Under the pieces are notes generated by a model. The model did no database searches. It saw only the letters and a program-made list of their open reading frames with translations, and was not told where the DNA came from. DNA of 64,000 nucleotides, from assembly GCA_050291935.1 (NCBI GenBank), contig JBNKKR010000015.1:6341-70340 (forward strand), given 5' to 3'. The stretch comes from Desulfocapsa sp050291935. Lineage in GTDB: Bacteria > Desulfobacterota > Desulfobulbia > Desulfobulbales > Desulfocapsaceae. Of the stretch, positions 53,372 through 62,573 are shown piece after piece. A program made the position numbers and the translations under genes. How positions within the stretch are numbered: the first letter of the stretch is position 1; each line of letters starts with the position of its first letter.

Positions 53372-54946
53372 TCAGCTGGAAAATCGTTTTTTTTGAATAA
53401 CAACTAAGCCAATCAGGGTTAGCACAAGGCACAGCAGTGGGAAGAAATACCCCCCACATACAAAAAAAGATCGTGCCTCCATCAGTGGAACTGATCGGCT
53501 CCTCCGCCACTGTACATACAATGGCGATTCTTCTGCCACACGCCCTAACGGATCAATAAACGCTGAAAAACCGGTATTGGCAGACCTCACCAATGAGCGC
53601 CTCGTCTCAACAGCCCTGATTTTTGTCATGGCCAGGGTTTGATGGGGGGCACTCGTTTTTCCATACCAGGCATCGTTGGTGATATTTACCAAAAGGTTTG
53701 CTCCCGCATCAACCCATTTTCTCGAAATATCCGGAAAAATCGACTCGAAGCAGATTAATACTCCAATCTCTGCATTCTTACAAGACGGAGGATCAATCAC
53801 TTTTCCTGGAATAAAATCACCCACACCCTCCACCAGAGGCGCAATAAATGGCAAAAAACGTTTCAAAGGAACATACTCACCAAAGGGTACCAGATGACTT
53901 TTTGCGGTCCTCTGCACAATTGCACCCGAATTTGCAAAAAGCAGACTTGCATTATATAGCTTTATGCCATCATTCGTTGGACTATTTTCCTCAAACCAGG
54001 GAGATCCGGTAAGTAAAAAAACCTGTTTTTCCTGTAAAAAAGAGGATATGACTGTTAGCAACGGGTGTCGTATTGGGAAAAAAGGCAGGGCAGTCTCAGG
54101 CCATACTAAGAGTTCCGGAGCATCCACCCCTTGCATTAAAGCGCTGCTCTGATCAATATAGCCCTTCACCGTTACCCCCTGTTTTACCGGATCCCATTTC
54201 TGTGCCTGATCAATATTGCCCTGTACCACTCCAACCCGCAGAGTATCTGCCGTTTCCAACTGCGAGTTCACCGTCTTTATCCGGTAGAAGGAATAGCTGA
54301 TAACACAGAGAAAAACCACTCCCACCGTGAGCGCCATTTTCCCAGCACCCGGCAAGCCTTGCTTTGGTGGATACAACAACCCAAAACTTACAAAACAGTT
54401 TACCAAGATAACAAGATAGCTTAGCCCAAAATGACCAAATAGATCAGCAGACTGCATCAGAAGGGGCACAGAAGCCACACCATAACCGATATCCATCCAG
54501 GGAAACCCTGTAAAGAGAAAGGATTTCAGATAATCCATGGCAACCCAGGCAGCAGGGAGCAAAAAAAGAGCTACAAAAGGAGAAAAATGGGCAAGCATTC
54601 CTCTCGCTATAAGGGCAAAAACAACACTGTACATTGCCAAATAGAAACACAACAGAAACAAAGCCGGAACGGAAAAATAGATCGGTAAGCCGCCATAATG
54701 GCCAATCACAGACACAATCCAATAGAGCTGGACTAAGAAATGACCTGTTCCAAAAAAGAGGGCGGTAACAATTCCCTGCCGACGACTCCCCTGCTGAATG
54801 GCGATAAGAAAGGGGACACAGGCAATACCCAACAGTGGCCACCAGCCATTGCCACCGGGTAGCGCTAACCACAGTAGAAATATAGCAAAAGATGCAGCGA
54901 CAATGGAACGTCCACCACTCCATGATGTAGTAAAATGTACTTTCAT
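53372..54946 (-). CDS. lnt: Apolipoprotein N-acyltransferase
   Basis: 524 residues. Inner-membrane enzyme that adds the third acyl chain to lipoproteins. N-terminal half: about eight membrane segments. C-terminal nitrilase-like domain with the catalytic triad in VWPETALPFFP (Glu), KSHLVPFGEYVP (Lys) and LICFESIFPDISR (Cys). A final membrane segment closes the protein. Length is normal. It heads a minus-strand group with prfB. Confidence 0.94.
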   Translation of the reverse strand: MKVHFTTSWSGGRSIVAASFAIFLLWLALPGGNGWWPLLGIACVPFLIAIQQGSRRQGIVTALFFGTGHFLVQLYWIVSVIGHYGGLPIYFSVPALFLLCFYLAMYSVVFALIARGMLAHFSPFVALFLLPAAWVAMDYLKSFLFTGFPWMDIGYGVASVPLLMQSADLFGHFGLSYLVILVNCFVSFGLLYPPKQGLPGAGKMALTVGVVFLCVISYSFYRIKTVNSQLETADTLRVGVVQGNIDQAQKWDPVKQGVTVKGYIDQSSALMQGVDAPELLVWPETALPFFPIRHPLLTVISSFLQEKQVFLLTGSPWFEENSPTNDGIKLYNASLLFANSGAIVQRTAKSHLVPFGEYVPLKRFLPFIAPLVEGVGDFIPGKVIDPPSCKNAEIGVLICFESIFPDISRKWVDAGANLLVNITNDAWYGKTSAPHQTLAMTKIRAVETRRSLVRSANTGFSAFIDPLGRVAEESPLYVQWRRSRSVPLMEARSFFVCGGYFFPLLCLVLTLIGLVVIQKKRFSS

Positions 54947-55113
54947 ACGGTTATTTTTCCCTTTTTCCCTTTTCTAATTGCCATCGGCTGACTATAGTGG
55001 CCATCGCTTAGAAGTGTTGCCAGTGCCATCTGGCGTATTTGTATATACCCTAATTTCATACTATTGGCAGTTTTTTATCTGCCAAGAATTGCGTAATAGA
55101 AAAGAGGTAACAA

Positions 55114-56517
55114 TTGGAAGGAAAGGTTCTTATCGCCAACAGAGGTGAAATCGCCATCCGGATCATGGAAGCATGCCAAGATCTCGATCTTGACTATGTT
55201 GTGGTCTACACGGAAGCTGATAAATATTCAGAACATGTGCAACGCAATATTACCGAAGGGCCCGGCCAAAATGCCTGGCGGATAAATAGCTACACCGAAC
55301 CAAATGATATTTTCGCCGTGGCCACCCATACCGATTGCACAGCCGTCCATCCGGGATATGGCTTTTTTTCAGAGGATTTTCGTTTTGCAAGACGGGCCGC
55401 AACCAGGGATCATTCGCTTATCTTTATCGGTCCCAACTGGGAAGTCATCAAGAATCTGGGCGACAAGATTAACACCAAAAAGGTTGCCAATCAGCTCAAG
55501 ATCCCCACAATCCCCGGAACCGACAGTCCCATTTACAACGAAATGGAGGCTGAAGAGATAGCACTCCACCTTTTGGAAAGTCAAAAAATACAACAGATTA
55601 AAAATCCCTCGATCCTGGTTAAAGCGGCTGCCGGTGGTGGTGGTATGGGAATTGAGGAAGTCTCTGAAATCGAACAGTTTAGACGTATTTACCGACAAGT
55701 ACAAAGTTATGCCAAACGCCAATTCGGCGATGGCGGCGTATTGATTGAACAGTGCCTTACCGATTACAACCACCTTGAGGTGCAACTGCTCTGCTCCAAG
55801 CACGGTGAACGGATCCATTTTGGTTCCAGAAACTGTACCATCCAATCCACCGGTCGCCAAAAACGGGTGGAAGCAGCGCCTGGCTTTCACGCCTCCTGCT
55901 TTGATTACGCATTTGACGAAAAAAAGGTGCTTGACCAAATAGTCGAGTATTCTCTAAAACTTGCAGCCCATGTACGATACGATAACGTGGGCACCTGGGA
56001 ATGGATCGTCTCCCGCTCTGGCCAACCCTACCTCCTTGAAGTAAACACCAGAATCCAGGTGGAAAATGATGTGTCGGCCCGAATCAGCTACCTTGACGGC
56101 AAACACCCCAACCTGATCCGTGAGCAAATCAGGCTGGCATTGGGTGATACCATTGGCTACAAACAGAACCAGGTAGAGTTTAAGGGGGCCTCCATTGAGT
56201 TACGAATCGTTGCAGAAGATACGGAACGCGGTTTTGCCCCCTGGATAGGCACCATCACCGATTTCAAGTTTCCCGACTATGAATGGTCGGCCGTTTACAG
56301 CCATGTCCCCAGCGACAGACCATATATGATTCCCAGCGAATACGACCCAAACCTTGCCCTGGCCCTTGTCTGGGGCGAAAACATTGACGAAGCAAAAAAA
56401 CGAGCGGCACAATTTATCAAAAAGGTTCGAATTAGGGGCAAAGACAGCCAGGGGAACAAAATTATCACTAATCTCGAATACTTAAAAAATAATCTGGACC
56501 GACTGCTCACCTTTTAA
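55114..56517 (+). CDS. accC: Biotin carboxylase-type subunit of acetyl-CoA carboxylase
   Basis: 467 residues, ATP-grasp. MEGKVLIANRGEIAIRIMEA opens the pre-ATP-grasp domain; VHPGYGFFSED, KAAAGGGGMGIEEV (Gly-rich loop), FGSRNCTIQSTGRQKRVEAAP and LEVNTRIQVENDVSA (metal and catalytic residues) follow. It carboxylates biotin on a carrier protein. Start is TTG 55114 with AGAGG upstream. The carboxyltransferase gene follows by 23 bases. No biotin carrier (accB) is in the window, so it must be elsewhere. Somewhat divergent from E. coli AccC, as usual for this fused system. Confidence 0.9.
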   Translation: MEGKVLIANRGEIAIRIMEACQDLDLDYVVVYTEADKYSEHVQRNITEGPGQNAWRINSYTEPNDIFAVATHTDCTAVHPGYGFFSEDFRFARRAATRDHSLIFIGPNWEVIKNLGDKINTKKVANQLKIPTIPGTDSPIYNEMEAEEIALHLLESQKIQQIKNPSILVKAAAGGGGMGIEEVSEIEQFRRIYRQVQSYAKRQFGDGGVLIEQCLTDYNHLEVQLLCSKHGERIHFGSRNCTIQSTGRQKRVEAAPGFHASCFDYAFDEKKVLDQIVEYSLKLAAHVRYDNVGTWEWIVSRSGQPYLLEVNTRIQVENDVSARISYLDGKHPNLIREQIRLALGDTIGYKQNQVEFKGASIELRIVAEDTERGFAPWIGTITDFKFPDYEWSAVYSHVPSDRPYMIPSEYDPNLALALVWGENIDEAKKRAAQFIKKVRIRGKDSQGNKIITNLEYLKNNLDRLLTF

Positions 56518-56540
56518 TAAAGGCAAACGACGGCTATACA

Positions 56541-58808
56541 ATGACAGAACTACTCAAAACCCTCCAGAAAATTGAGGAGCGAATCAACTACCTCATTCAG
56601 ATTAAAGATTTCACCAACTGGGGCAATCTTTTTGAATTTCAGGAAACCTGTACAAAACTTAAACAGGCTCCCTACGACTACACAAAGGAACAATTCCAAT
56701 TACAAATTAGAAAATTAAACGAATCCATCAGTTTTCTGGAAGAACGGGCAGAGGAACAACTCACCCCAATGGAACGGGTACGTATCGTCCGAACCGTAGA
56801 ACGCTTCAGTCTTAAAGATATCCTCGAAAATGTGTACGAAGACTACACCGAGCTTGGCGGACAGGATGAAGCAAATATTGACCCGGCAATGGTTTGTGCC
56901 AAAGCGACCATCGTTCGCAAAATCAAAGGAAAACCCTATACCGCTTCGGTAATGGTCATTGGCCAGGAGACGGGACACGGCGAGGAATTTCGCAACGGTG
57001 GCTCTTGCCGGCCTGAAGGAAATGAGAAGGCGCTGCGATATATGAAAGTAGCTGAGACCGAAGGAATCCCCATCCACTTTTATATCTTTACCCCTGGATC
57101 ATTCCCCATTGAGGAATATCCCGGCGCCGCCCAGCAGATCGCGAGAAATATATACGCCATGACTAAGCTACGTGTCCCCACCGTGTCACTCATCTCAGAA
57201 GGTGGATCAGGGGGGGCCGAGGCCATAGGTCTTACCGATTTTCGGTTGATGTGTTCACACGGCTACTATTCTGTTATCTCGCCTGAAGGGGCTGCCGGAA
57301 TAGAAGGGAAGGTCAAAGAGGGGGAAAAGGTTCCCAAAGAATTAATAGAAGTGTGTGCCGAACGATTAAAACTCACCGCCATCGACAATCGAAATCTTGG
57401 CACCATTGACGCCGTTGTCAAAGAACCTCCCCTTGGCGCCCGTCACGATGATTTTGCCTTTTTCAACCAGATTCGTGCTGAAATCACCCGGGCAACCGAT
57501 AAAGTGGTGCTCAGTGCGAAAAGCTTTAAGGCCTTCCGCGACTGGGAAAACAAGCGAAGGAAAAAGAAAACCGAACGTAAAGACCTTGCCGTGGATATCC
57601 CCTGGGAGCTCACCAGAGACGAGCAACGCAGGCTACTTGCGCTCCGTTCGAAGAAATACCGCGAGATGGCACTGATTGGTTTTGAAGGCCACCCGGCTCC
57701 CACCGAAACGCTGCTCAAACGCTTTCAGGAAAAAAGCGAGAAGATGTACTATAATCTTCGCTATGATGTGGTAAAAAATTCACACAAGCATCTCAAAAAA
57801 GTGATGCGGGAATTTTCCGGTGAAGGGTCTGTACTGATGAAACGGCTGTCCAGCCCGCTCACCACCGTAAAGGAATATCTTTCAAAGTATTCCGCCAAAA
57901 AGCCGCCCAAATTAATCACCTATAACGGCGCACCCATAATCACAAATCCCATCCAGGATCCCCTTGACATAACAGATACCTACACCAGCCCCAAAGCAAA
58001 TGAAGACAAGACCGTAAGTTGTCCAAACAGTGCGACCCACGGCTGTAAGGACCTTTGGGTTCCCGATCTTTTTGGCGAATTTGCCGGAGTCTGTGAAAAC
58101 TGTGGCCATCACTTTCCCATGGAATACAAGTGGTATCTGCGTAATATTTTTGATCCTGACTCCATATTCTATTTTGGCACCGATATCACTTCGGGCAACC
58201 CATTGGGGTCCACCGGATTTGACGAAAAATTACAACAAGCCAAACAGAGAACCGGCCGCAGTGCGGGAAATATGACCTTTATTGCCAAGGTTATGGATAT
58301 CAACATCGTTGTTTCCATGCTCTACAGTGATTTTCGAAGCGGCACCGTGGGCTCAGCGGAGGGTGAAAAATTTGTCCAGGCCTGCGAACTGGCCAAACGG
58401 AAAAAACGCCCGCTCATCTCCTATGTCCATACCACTGGTGGCATTCGCATTCAAGAGGGCACACTGGGAGTCACCCAAATGCCAAAATGCACCATGGCAG
58501 TACGCGAATACATTGATGCGGGCGGCCTCTATATCGTTATCTACGACAATAACTCCTATGCAGGCCCGGTGGCCAGTTTCCTTGGCTGCTCTCCCTATCA
58601 GTTTGCCATCCGTTCCAGTCGGGTCGGGTTTGCTGGACCACGGGTTATCCGGGAAACCACCGGTACAGATATTCCACCGGATTATCATTCTTCACTCAAT
58701 GCCCTAAAACGAGGACATATTCAAGGAATCTGGGATAGAAGGGATTTTCGCAGAAACCTCTACAAATCGTTAATGACCATGGGAAGCCCGAGCCTCTATT
58801 ACCGGTAA
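56541..58808 (+). CDS. accAD: Fused acetyl-CoA carboxylase carboxyltransferase, alpha then beta domain
   Basis: 755 residues. Residues about 1-350 are the AccA (alpha) domain (RVRIVRTVERFSLKDILEN, GQETGHGEEFRNGG, LISEGGSGGAEAIGL). Residues about 480-755 are the AccD (beta) domain with its zinc finger CPNSATHGCKDLW...CENCGHHFPM and FRSGTVGSAEGEKFVQACEL, YVHTTGGIRIQEG. A linker of roughly 130 residues joins them. The usual enzyme has separate subunits; here both are one chain in alpha-beta order. It transfers carboxyl from biotin to acetyl-CoA, giving malonyl-CoA for fatty acids. Confidence 0.92.
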   Translation: MTELLKTLQKIEERINYLIQIKDFTNWGNLFEFQETCTKLKQAPYDYTKEQFQLQIRKLNESISFLEERAEEQLTPMERVRIVRTVERFSLKDILENVYEDYTELGGQDEANIDPAMVCAKATIVRKIKGKPYTASVMVIGQETGHGEEFRNGGSCRPEGNEKALRYMKVAETEGIPIHFYIFTPGSFPIEEYPGAAQQIARNIYAMTKLRVPTVSLISEGGSGGAEAIGLTDFRLMCSHGYYSVISPEGAAGIEGKVKEGEKVPKELIEVCAERLKLTAIDNRNLGTIDAVVKEPPLGARHDDFAFFNQIRAEITRATDKVVLSAKSFKAFRDWENKRRKKKTERKDLAVDIPWELTRDEQRRLLALRSKKYREMALIGFEGHPAPTETLLKRFQEKSEKMYYNLRYDVVKNSHKHLKKVMREFSGEGSVLMKRLSSPLTTVKEYLSKYSAKKPPKLITYNGAPIITNPIQDPLDITDTYTSPKANEDKTVSCPNSATHGCKDLWVPDLFGEFAGVCENCGHHFPMEYKWYLRNIFDPDSIFYFGTDITSGNPLGSTGFDEKLQQAKQRTGRSAGNMTFIAKVMDINIVVSMLYSDFRSGTVGSAEGEKFVQACELAKRKKRPLISYVHTTGGIRIQEGTLGVTQMPKCTMAVREYIDAGGLYIVIYDNNSYAGPVASFLGCSPYQFAIRSSRVGFAGPRVIRETTGTDIPPDYHSSLNALKRGHIQGIWDRRDFRRNLYKSLMTMGSPSLYYR

Positions 58809-58990
58809 TTCTTCCCAGGTTATCAGCTTCTGCGGAAAAAGAGGTATCGTCCGAAAAAGTTACTATTCCCTAAAGTTTTTTGCCTTCTCTGCCGATAGTA
58901 CTATATACCACATTCATACATCTTGGGCGTCTTGTGGCAGCACAAACAACACCAAGGGGCGCTTATTTCTCAAGGATGAGGAGGTGCAGT

Positions 58991-59233
58991 GTGACTATTT
59001 GGCAATTTACCATACAAGAAAGGGAAGTCAGCCACGGAAGGCGAACCCGCAAACTCTTAACCCATAAGGGATGTAACGAACCTTTTAAAGACCGGTTTTG
59101 GTGTCCCAAGCAACAGTGGTTTTCTAAAGAACCATGTCCTTTTATTAATCTTCGTGAATGTGAGAATTTTTCATCCATGAGCGGCGAGCGTTTTGTGAGG
59201 ACACAGCATTTACATAAAGAAAGGGGCAAATAG
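58991..59233 (+). CDS. Small Cys-containing cytoplasmic protein
   Basis: 80 residues. I start at GTG 58991 because GAGGAGGTG lies just before it; the longer frame has no ribosome site. The core GCNEPFKDRFWCPKQQWFSK then EPCPFINLRECENF has four Cys at intervals that could hold a metal. The sequence is basic. No family recognised. A clear terminator follows. Confidence 0.55.
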   Translation: MTIWQFTIQEREVSHGRRTRKLLTHKGCNEPFKDRFWCPKQQWFSKEPCPFINLRECENFSSMSGERFVRTQHLHKERGK

Positions 59234-59272
59234 AAAAATTTCACGTAAAGCAAACCCACTTTTTACATAAGT

Positions 59273-59310
59273 AAAGCACCTAATTCTTACAGGATTAGGT
59301 GCTTTTTTAT
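59273..59310 (+). terminator. Rho-independent terminator
   Basis: AAGCACCTAAT (59273-59283) pairs with ATTAGGTGCTT (59293-59303) around a 9-base loop, followed by TTTTATTTT. It separates the small Cys protein from the PilZ gene. Confidence 0.9.
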
Positions 59311-59376
59311 TTTACAACTGCTATGCTCCCAACTAGTATAGCAAAAAAGGTGATACTCAAGCCAGTGGAGAGGGCT

Positions 59377-59727
59377 ATGTTTGAAGAAAAGCGTAAATTT
59401 AAACGCGTCGCCAGTAATGTTCGTGTGGGATTCAGACGCCAGGAGGCAGACAAGGAAACCCTTGATTACTTTCAAGGAGTAGCCGAAGACTGTGGACTCA
59501 GTGGGATGTTTCTCACAACTGAGCACCTTATGCCCAAAGGGAGCATGGTATCACTGCATTTCCAATTCATTGATAACGAAGGGGAACAGGTGAACATAGA
59601 AGCACAGGCAATTGTGCGTTGGACACAGCGGTTCCGCAAACCAAAGGGGATGGGTCTTGAATTTTTTGAATTTAACGGTCTTGGAGATCGTAATTTTGAA
59701 GAGTGCTTACAATACCTTCTCCAATAA
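59377..59727 (+). CDS. PilZ-domain protein (c-di-GMP binding candidate)
   Basis: 116 residues. It starts MFEEKRKFKRVASNVRVGFR, where KRKFKRV matches the RxxxR motif, then DCGLSGMFLTT corresponds to the (D/N)xSxxG motif of PilZ domains (here DCGLSGM). The last strand GMGLEFFEF closes the barrel. Single-domain PilZ proteins transmit c-di-GMP levels to targets in motility or polysaccharide systems. Start chosen at ATG 59377 with AGAGGG upstream. Confidence 0.85.
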   Translation: MFEEKRKFKRVASNVRVGFRRQEADKETLDYFQGVAEDCGLSGMFLTTEHLMPKGSMVSLHFQFIDNEGEQVNIEAQAIVRWTQRFRKPKGMGLEFFEFNGLGDRNFEECLQYLLQ

Positions 59728-59745
59728 CAAGCATGGGCTTAGCCA

Positions 59746-60021
59746 ATGAATATCGTAAATATTGCACTTGCCGTAGTCGCACTACTTGCTCTTCTTTGTC
59801 TCCTCAGCAGCTCACTACGTGAACAGCTTAAATTTATTCTTTTTCCACTACTGATTTTCTGCAGCGGTTGTTTAGTCTACTACCTGATCACCGGCAATTC
59901 ACCCACCGAGATCCCAAGCGCAATCAGCAGCTATTTTAGTGACTCTCAACTACAGGATGAAGCAAGTCATCAATATTATGATAAAAAGCGAATGCAAAGA
60001 TATGAAAAGGAGATTGAGTAA
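59746..60021 (+). CDS. Small membrane protein, two segments
   Basis: 91 residues. Two hydrophobic segments (VNIALAVVALLALLCLLSSS and FILFPLLIFCSGCLVYYLI) followed by a hydrophilic, charged tail (YYDKKRMQRYEKEIE). No family recognised. It follows the PilZ gene by 18 bases, so they are likely cotranscribed. A palindromic repeat lies after its stop. Confidence 0.6.
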   Translation: MNIVNIALAVVALLALLCLLSSSLREQLKFILFPLLIFCSGCLVYYLITGNSPTEIPSAISSYFSDSQLQDEASHQYYDKKRMQRYEKEIE

Positions 60022-60046
60022 AACGGCAACGTAACCCGCCGGAACA

Positions 60047-60078
60047 CTCTTTTTTGGTACCACCTCGAGTGGTGTTAG
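60047..60078. repeat. Short dispersed palindrome (copy B)
   Basis: CTCTTTTTTGGTACCACCTC followed by GAGTGGTGTTAG. It matches copy A at 35961-35993 over the T-run, GGTACCACCT and GTGGTGT. It follows the stop of the small membrane protein gene. Confidence 0.45.
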
Positions 60079-60092
60079 TTCATAGGAGGGGA

Positions 60093-60494
60093 TTACGGAA
60101 CACGAAAATTCATCAGTTGTCCGCTTATGGGATTTTTACAGCGAATAACAGCGGTGGCCCTTCCCCCTGTCAAAGGCGTTTCATAAACTGTTATAATTCT
60201 AAATACTCCCGGAGATGGCCGTTTAAAGAACCAGGTCACGCTGTTGTTCTTCACCTCATATTTCTTATAGGGGGGGCTCGTCTTCTTTACCTTGTTCCTG
60301 GCTGGAATCTGTTGTGTTACAATAACGGAGCTGGGCGCCGGCTTTTCGACAATAAGCTCTAAAACACTTCTCTGCCCACCGTTTTCAACATATCTGGCCC
60401 GTAGCCCATCGGCCATTGCCGTGCCGGCAAAGAGTACAAAGACAACAACTAGTAGCAATACCCATTTCCTGCCAGCCAATTTTATTTTGTACAT
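60093..60494 (-). CDS. Exported protein of unknown function
   Basis: 133 residues. Signal peptide 1-29 (KLAGRKWVLLLVVVFVLFAG, cut after AMA). The mature part is beta-rich (RSVLELIVEKPAPSSVIVTQ, NSVTWFFKRPSPGVFRIITV). I start at ATG 60494, with GAGGGGGAGAGA before it. It lies 28 bases behind the membrane-bound HTH gene, whose periplasmic domain could be its partner; that is inference from position. Confidence 0.6.
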   Translation of the reverse strand: MYKIKLAGRKWVLLLVVVFVLFAGTAMADGLRARYVENGGQRSVLELIVEKPAPSSVIVTQQIPARNKVKKTSPPYKKYEVKNNSVTWFFKRPSPGVFRIITVYETPLTGGRATAVIRCKNPISGQLMNFRVP

Positions 60495-60522
60495 TCTCTC
60501 CCCCTCAGGTTTCCGGGTATCA

Positions 60523-61452
60523 TCAAGGAATAATTTCATACTGTGATGTTTTTGTATTCCACACATATCCAGAACCCATCCAGATTGACTCCACCTGGTC
60601 CACATCCACATGCAACCCTTCGACAAGGGCATACTCATCGTAGACCGTTAAGAGTTCTTCATCGTCAATCACGTTATTTTTATCCAGATCAGCCCAATGG
60701 AAGGCTGACAGCGTCAACGTCTTTCGACCTGCTACCATGGTTTTGGAATGACTGCCATTTCGAACGAGTAATGAACCTTCAAACAGAAGCGAAGCGCTAT
60801 TGTCATCTCCTTTGCCACATTGGGCAAGGTAGGCAAATGTTTTTGTAGTGGAATCATCGCGAACCACCCATTTGACAAAGCCATCCCTCTTAGCTGTTGC
60901 TTCCGGCATGGTCTGCACCACAGAACAACCCACGGGCAACTGTTCTTTTAACAGTAAGGAGTTCGTTGAATCCGAATGATCCTCAACACGTATCAGAACC
61001 GGAAAAATCTGTCCCGATGTGCTGTGCAGGGGGATATGTCGTGTGGCCGACATTGCAATAACAGGTTCTTTTCTAAGTAAAAAAAGTGCCAAAATAGCTG
61101 CTGAAATGATCCCCGATACAAGTGCAAATATCAGAAGATACTTTTTGTTACTCTTTTTTAGAGGAACAATGGTTTTTGCCGGTGGCTTTTCATCTTGTTT
61201 TTCTTCCTCACCGTAGAGATCTTGCAAAGAAACACCTAAGACCTCCGCCAATTTAAGTCCATTTTCTTCTTTGAGTGTTGGGTGTTGCTGACGCTCCCAA
61301 CGGGAAATTGTCTCGGTGGTAACTTCCACCGCAGTGGCCAGATAGAGTTGGGTCAGCCCTTGTTGTTCGCGCAGCGAGCGGAGCACAGCACCGCTGATCC
61401 GAACCATGGCCACCCCCGATTTTACTGTTTTCTGCCCTTCCTGTTGAGACAT
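60523..61452 (-). CDS. Membrane-bound HTH protein with periplasmic EF-hand/dockerin-like motif
   Basis: 309 residues. Cytoplasmic XRE-type HTH (residues about 20-78: LRSLREQQGLTQLYLATAVE, TTETISRWERQQHPT), linker, one membrane segment (about 104-124, LLIFALVSGIISAAILALFL), then a periplasmic part. Near the C-terminus ADLDKNNVIDDEELL has the D-x-D-x-N-x-I-x(3)-E spacing of a calcium-binding EF-hand or dockerin loop. The design resembles RodZ-type or one-component membrane regulators. The start ATG 61452 follows AAGG; ATG 61407 is an alternative. Confidence 0.75.
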   Translation of the reverse strand: MSQQEGQKTVKSGVAMVRISGAVLRSLREQQGLTQLYLATAVEVTTETISRWERQQHPTLKEENGLKLAEVLGVSLQDLYGEEEKQDEKPPAKTIVPLKKSNKKYLLIFALVSGIISAAILALFLLRKEPVIAMSATRHIPLHSTSGQIFPVLIRVEDHSDSTNSLLLKEQLPVGCSVVQTMPEATAKRDGFVKWVVRDDSTTKTFAYLAQCGKGDDNSASLLFEGSLLVRNGSHSKTMVAGRKTLTLSAFHWADLDKNNVIDDEELLTVYDEYALVEGLHVDVDQVESIWMGSGYVWNTKTSQYEIIP

Positions 61453-61770
61453 TGACCTTGCCTACTCTCTTTACCCTGCGGCTTGCGCTTTTACTCACTA
61501 CAAATTGGATCCCGATTCCGCCCCATTCTCTGTTTACAGAAAAGGGGAAGCACGTCTTTCTCGATACTGTACGCTGCCAAATATTTTTTTCAACCGAAAA
61601 TGACAAAAAGAAGAGAATTGACAAGCAGTTGATTTCACAGAACTCTCTTATTGACACAGGACCAACATCACCCGATGTCGGCTTTATTTTCCCGTTTTGC
61701 TATGTAATTTTACAAACAAAGAACAGGGCACCAAGCCCCACAACCGACAACCCAACCAGGAGGAACAAAC
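61453..61770. other. Divergent intergenic region
   Basis: About 320 bases between the membrane HTH gene (minus) and the small secreted protein gene (plus). It must hold promoters for both. Two TTGACA hexamers occur (61618-61623 and 61651-61656) without a convincing -10 at the right distance. No gene seen. Confidence 0.4.
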
Positions 61771-61986
61771 ATGAAACAAATGATCACACTACTCGCGGCC
61801 ACTCTTTTTTCCCTTTCACTTTTTTGCGCAAGCAGCAGTGCAGCGACACTACGTTGCACCGTCGATAAAGTTGAAGGTGATGTGGTAACCATGACCTGTG
61901 GTGAAAAGGCAGCAAGCTTAGCAGTTGGTACTGCAGTGAAAGTAAAAACTGCAAAGAAACAAGCCGCTGCCATTGAAGGCTGTTGA
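61771..61986 (+). CDS. Small secreted ExtJ-like protein
   Basis: 71 residues. Signal peptide 1-24 (cut after SSA). The mature part, LRCTVDKVEGDVVTMTCGEK then a basic stretch and IEGC at the end, has three Cys. It resembles ExtJ, a small protein of selenite/tellurite-reduction operons in Geobacter-type bacteria. No other ext genes are nearby, so the name is tentative. AGGAGG stands before the start. Confidence 0.55.
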   Translation: MKQMITLLAATLFSLSLFCASSSAATLRCTVDKVEGDVVTMTCGEKAASLAVGTAVKVKTAKKQAAAIEGC

Positions 61987-62156
61987 TCCCTAACTCACAT
62001 TCGACAGCCCCTTCGTACAAACAATGACCGGGATCATGTCTAGCATTATGGCGTCACATGCCAGGCATGATCCGAATATTGTTTGATCACACCGCAAAAT
62101 CAGCACAGTAAACAAGCACTATTCTATTCTGCCCTTTTTATTTTGCAAAACTATGG

Positions 62157-62573
62157 CTATCCAATATATTCTGTTTGCAACCCTGAGCTCATTGCAGCAT
62201 CGAATTGTCTTTTATCCGAGGTTAAAAACAGATCCGTTGTCCACTCCAATGCACATGCAATATGCAAAGCGTCCATGGCGCGTAGCATAGAATTTTCCAG
62301 AAGATATACAGAACGTGAAACGACAGCGGGAGTTACTTGCAGAACTGTTGCATCGCTTATATCGATCAATAAAAGCTGTTTCGCTTTTCGATACTCCTCA
62401 CTAGTGAGCGAAGATTCACGTAAACGTCTGTTCAATGCAGAAATAATTTCGGGAACCAAGATTACGCAGACAGCCAACTCAGAAGCCTGCTGAAGAAACG
62501 TCTCAAGCTGCTCGCTGCCTTCTTCCTGGATAAATCTTTTTGCAAATGAGGAAGAATCAACAAGCAGTCTCAA
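62157..62573 (-). CDS. PIN-domain toxin (VapC-like)
   Basis: 138 residues. MRLLVDSSSFAKRF opens the PIN domain with the first acidic residue; a helix LVPEIISALNRRLRE supplies the next, RAMDALHIACALEWTTDLFL the third, and SDKRQFDAA closes the site. The start overlaps the antitoxin stop (ATGA-like, 62570-62573). Expected to be an RNase inhibited by the Phd-type antitoxin encoded upstream. Confidence 0.88.
   Translation of the reverse strand: MRLLVDSSSFAKRFIQEEGSEQLETFLQQASELAVCVILVPEIISALNRRLRESSLTSEEYRKAKQLLLIDISDATVLQVTPAVVSRSVYLLENSMLRAMDALHIACALEWTTDLFLTSDKRQFDAAMSSGLQTEYIG

Noticed and set aside
61618..61680. Two TTGACA boxes as promoters of the ExtJ-like gene
   Set aside because: No acceptable -10 hexamer 16-18 bases downstream of either.
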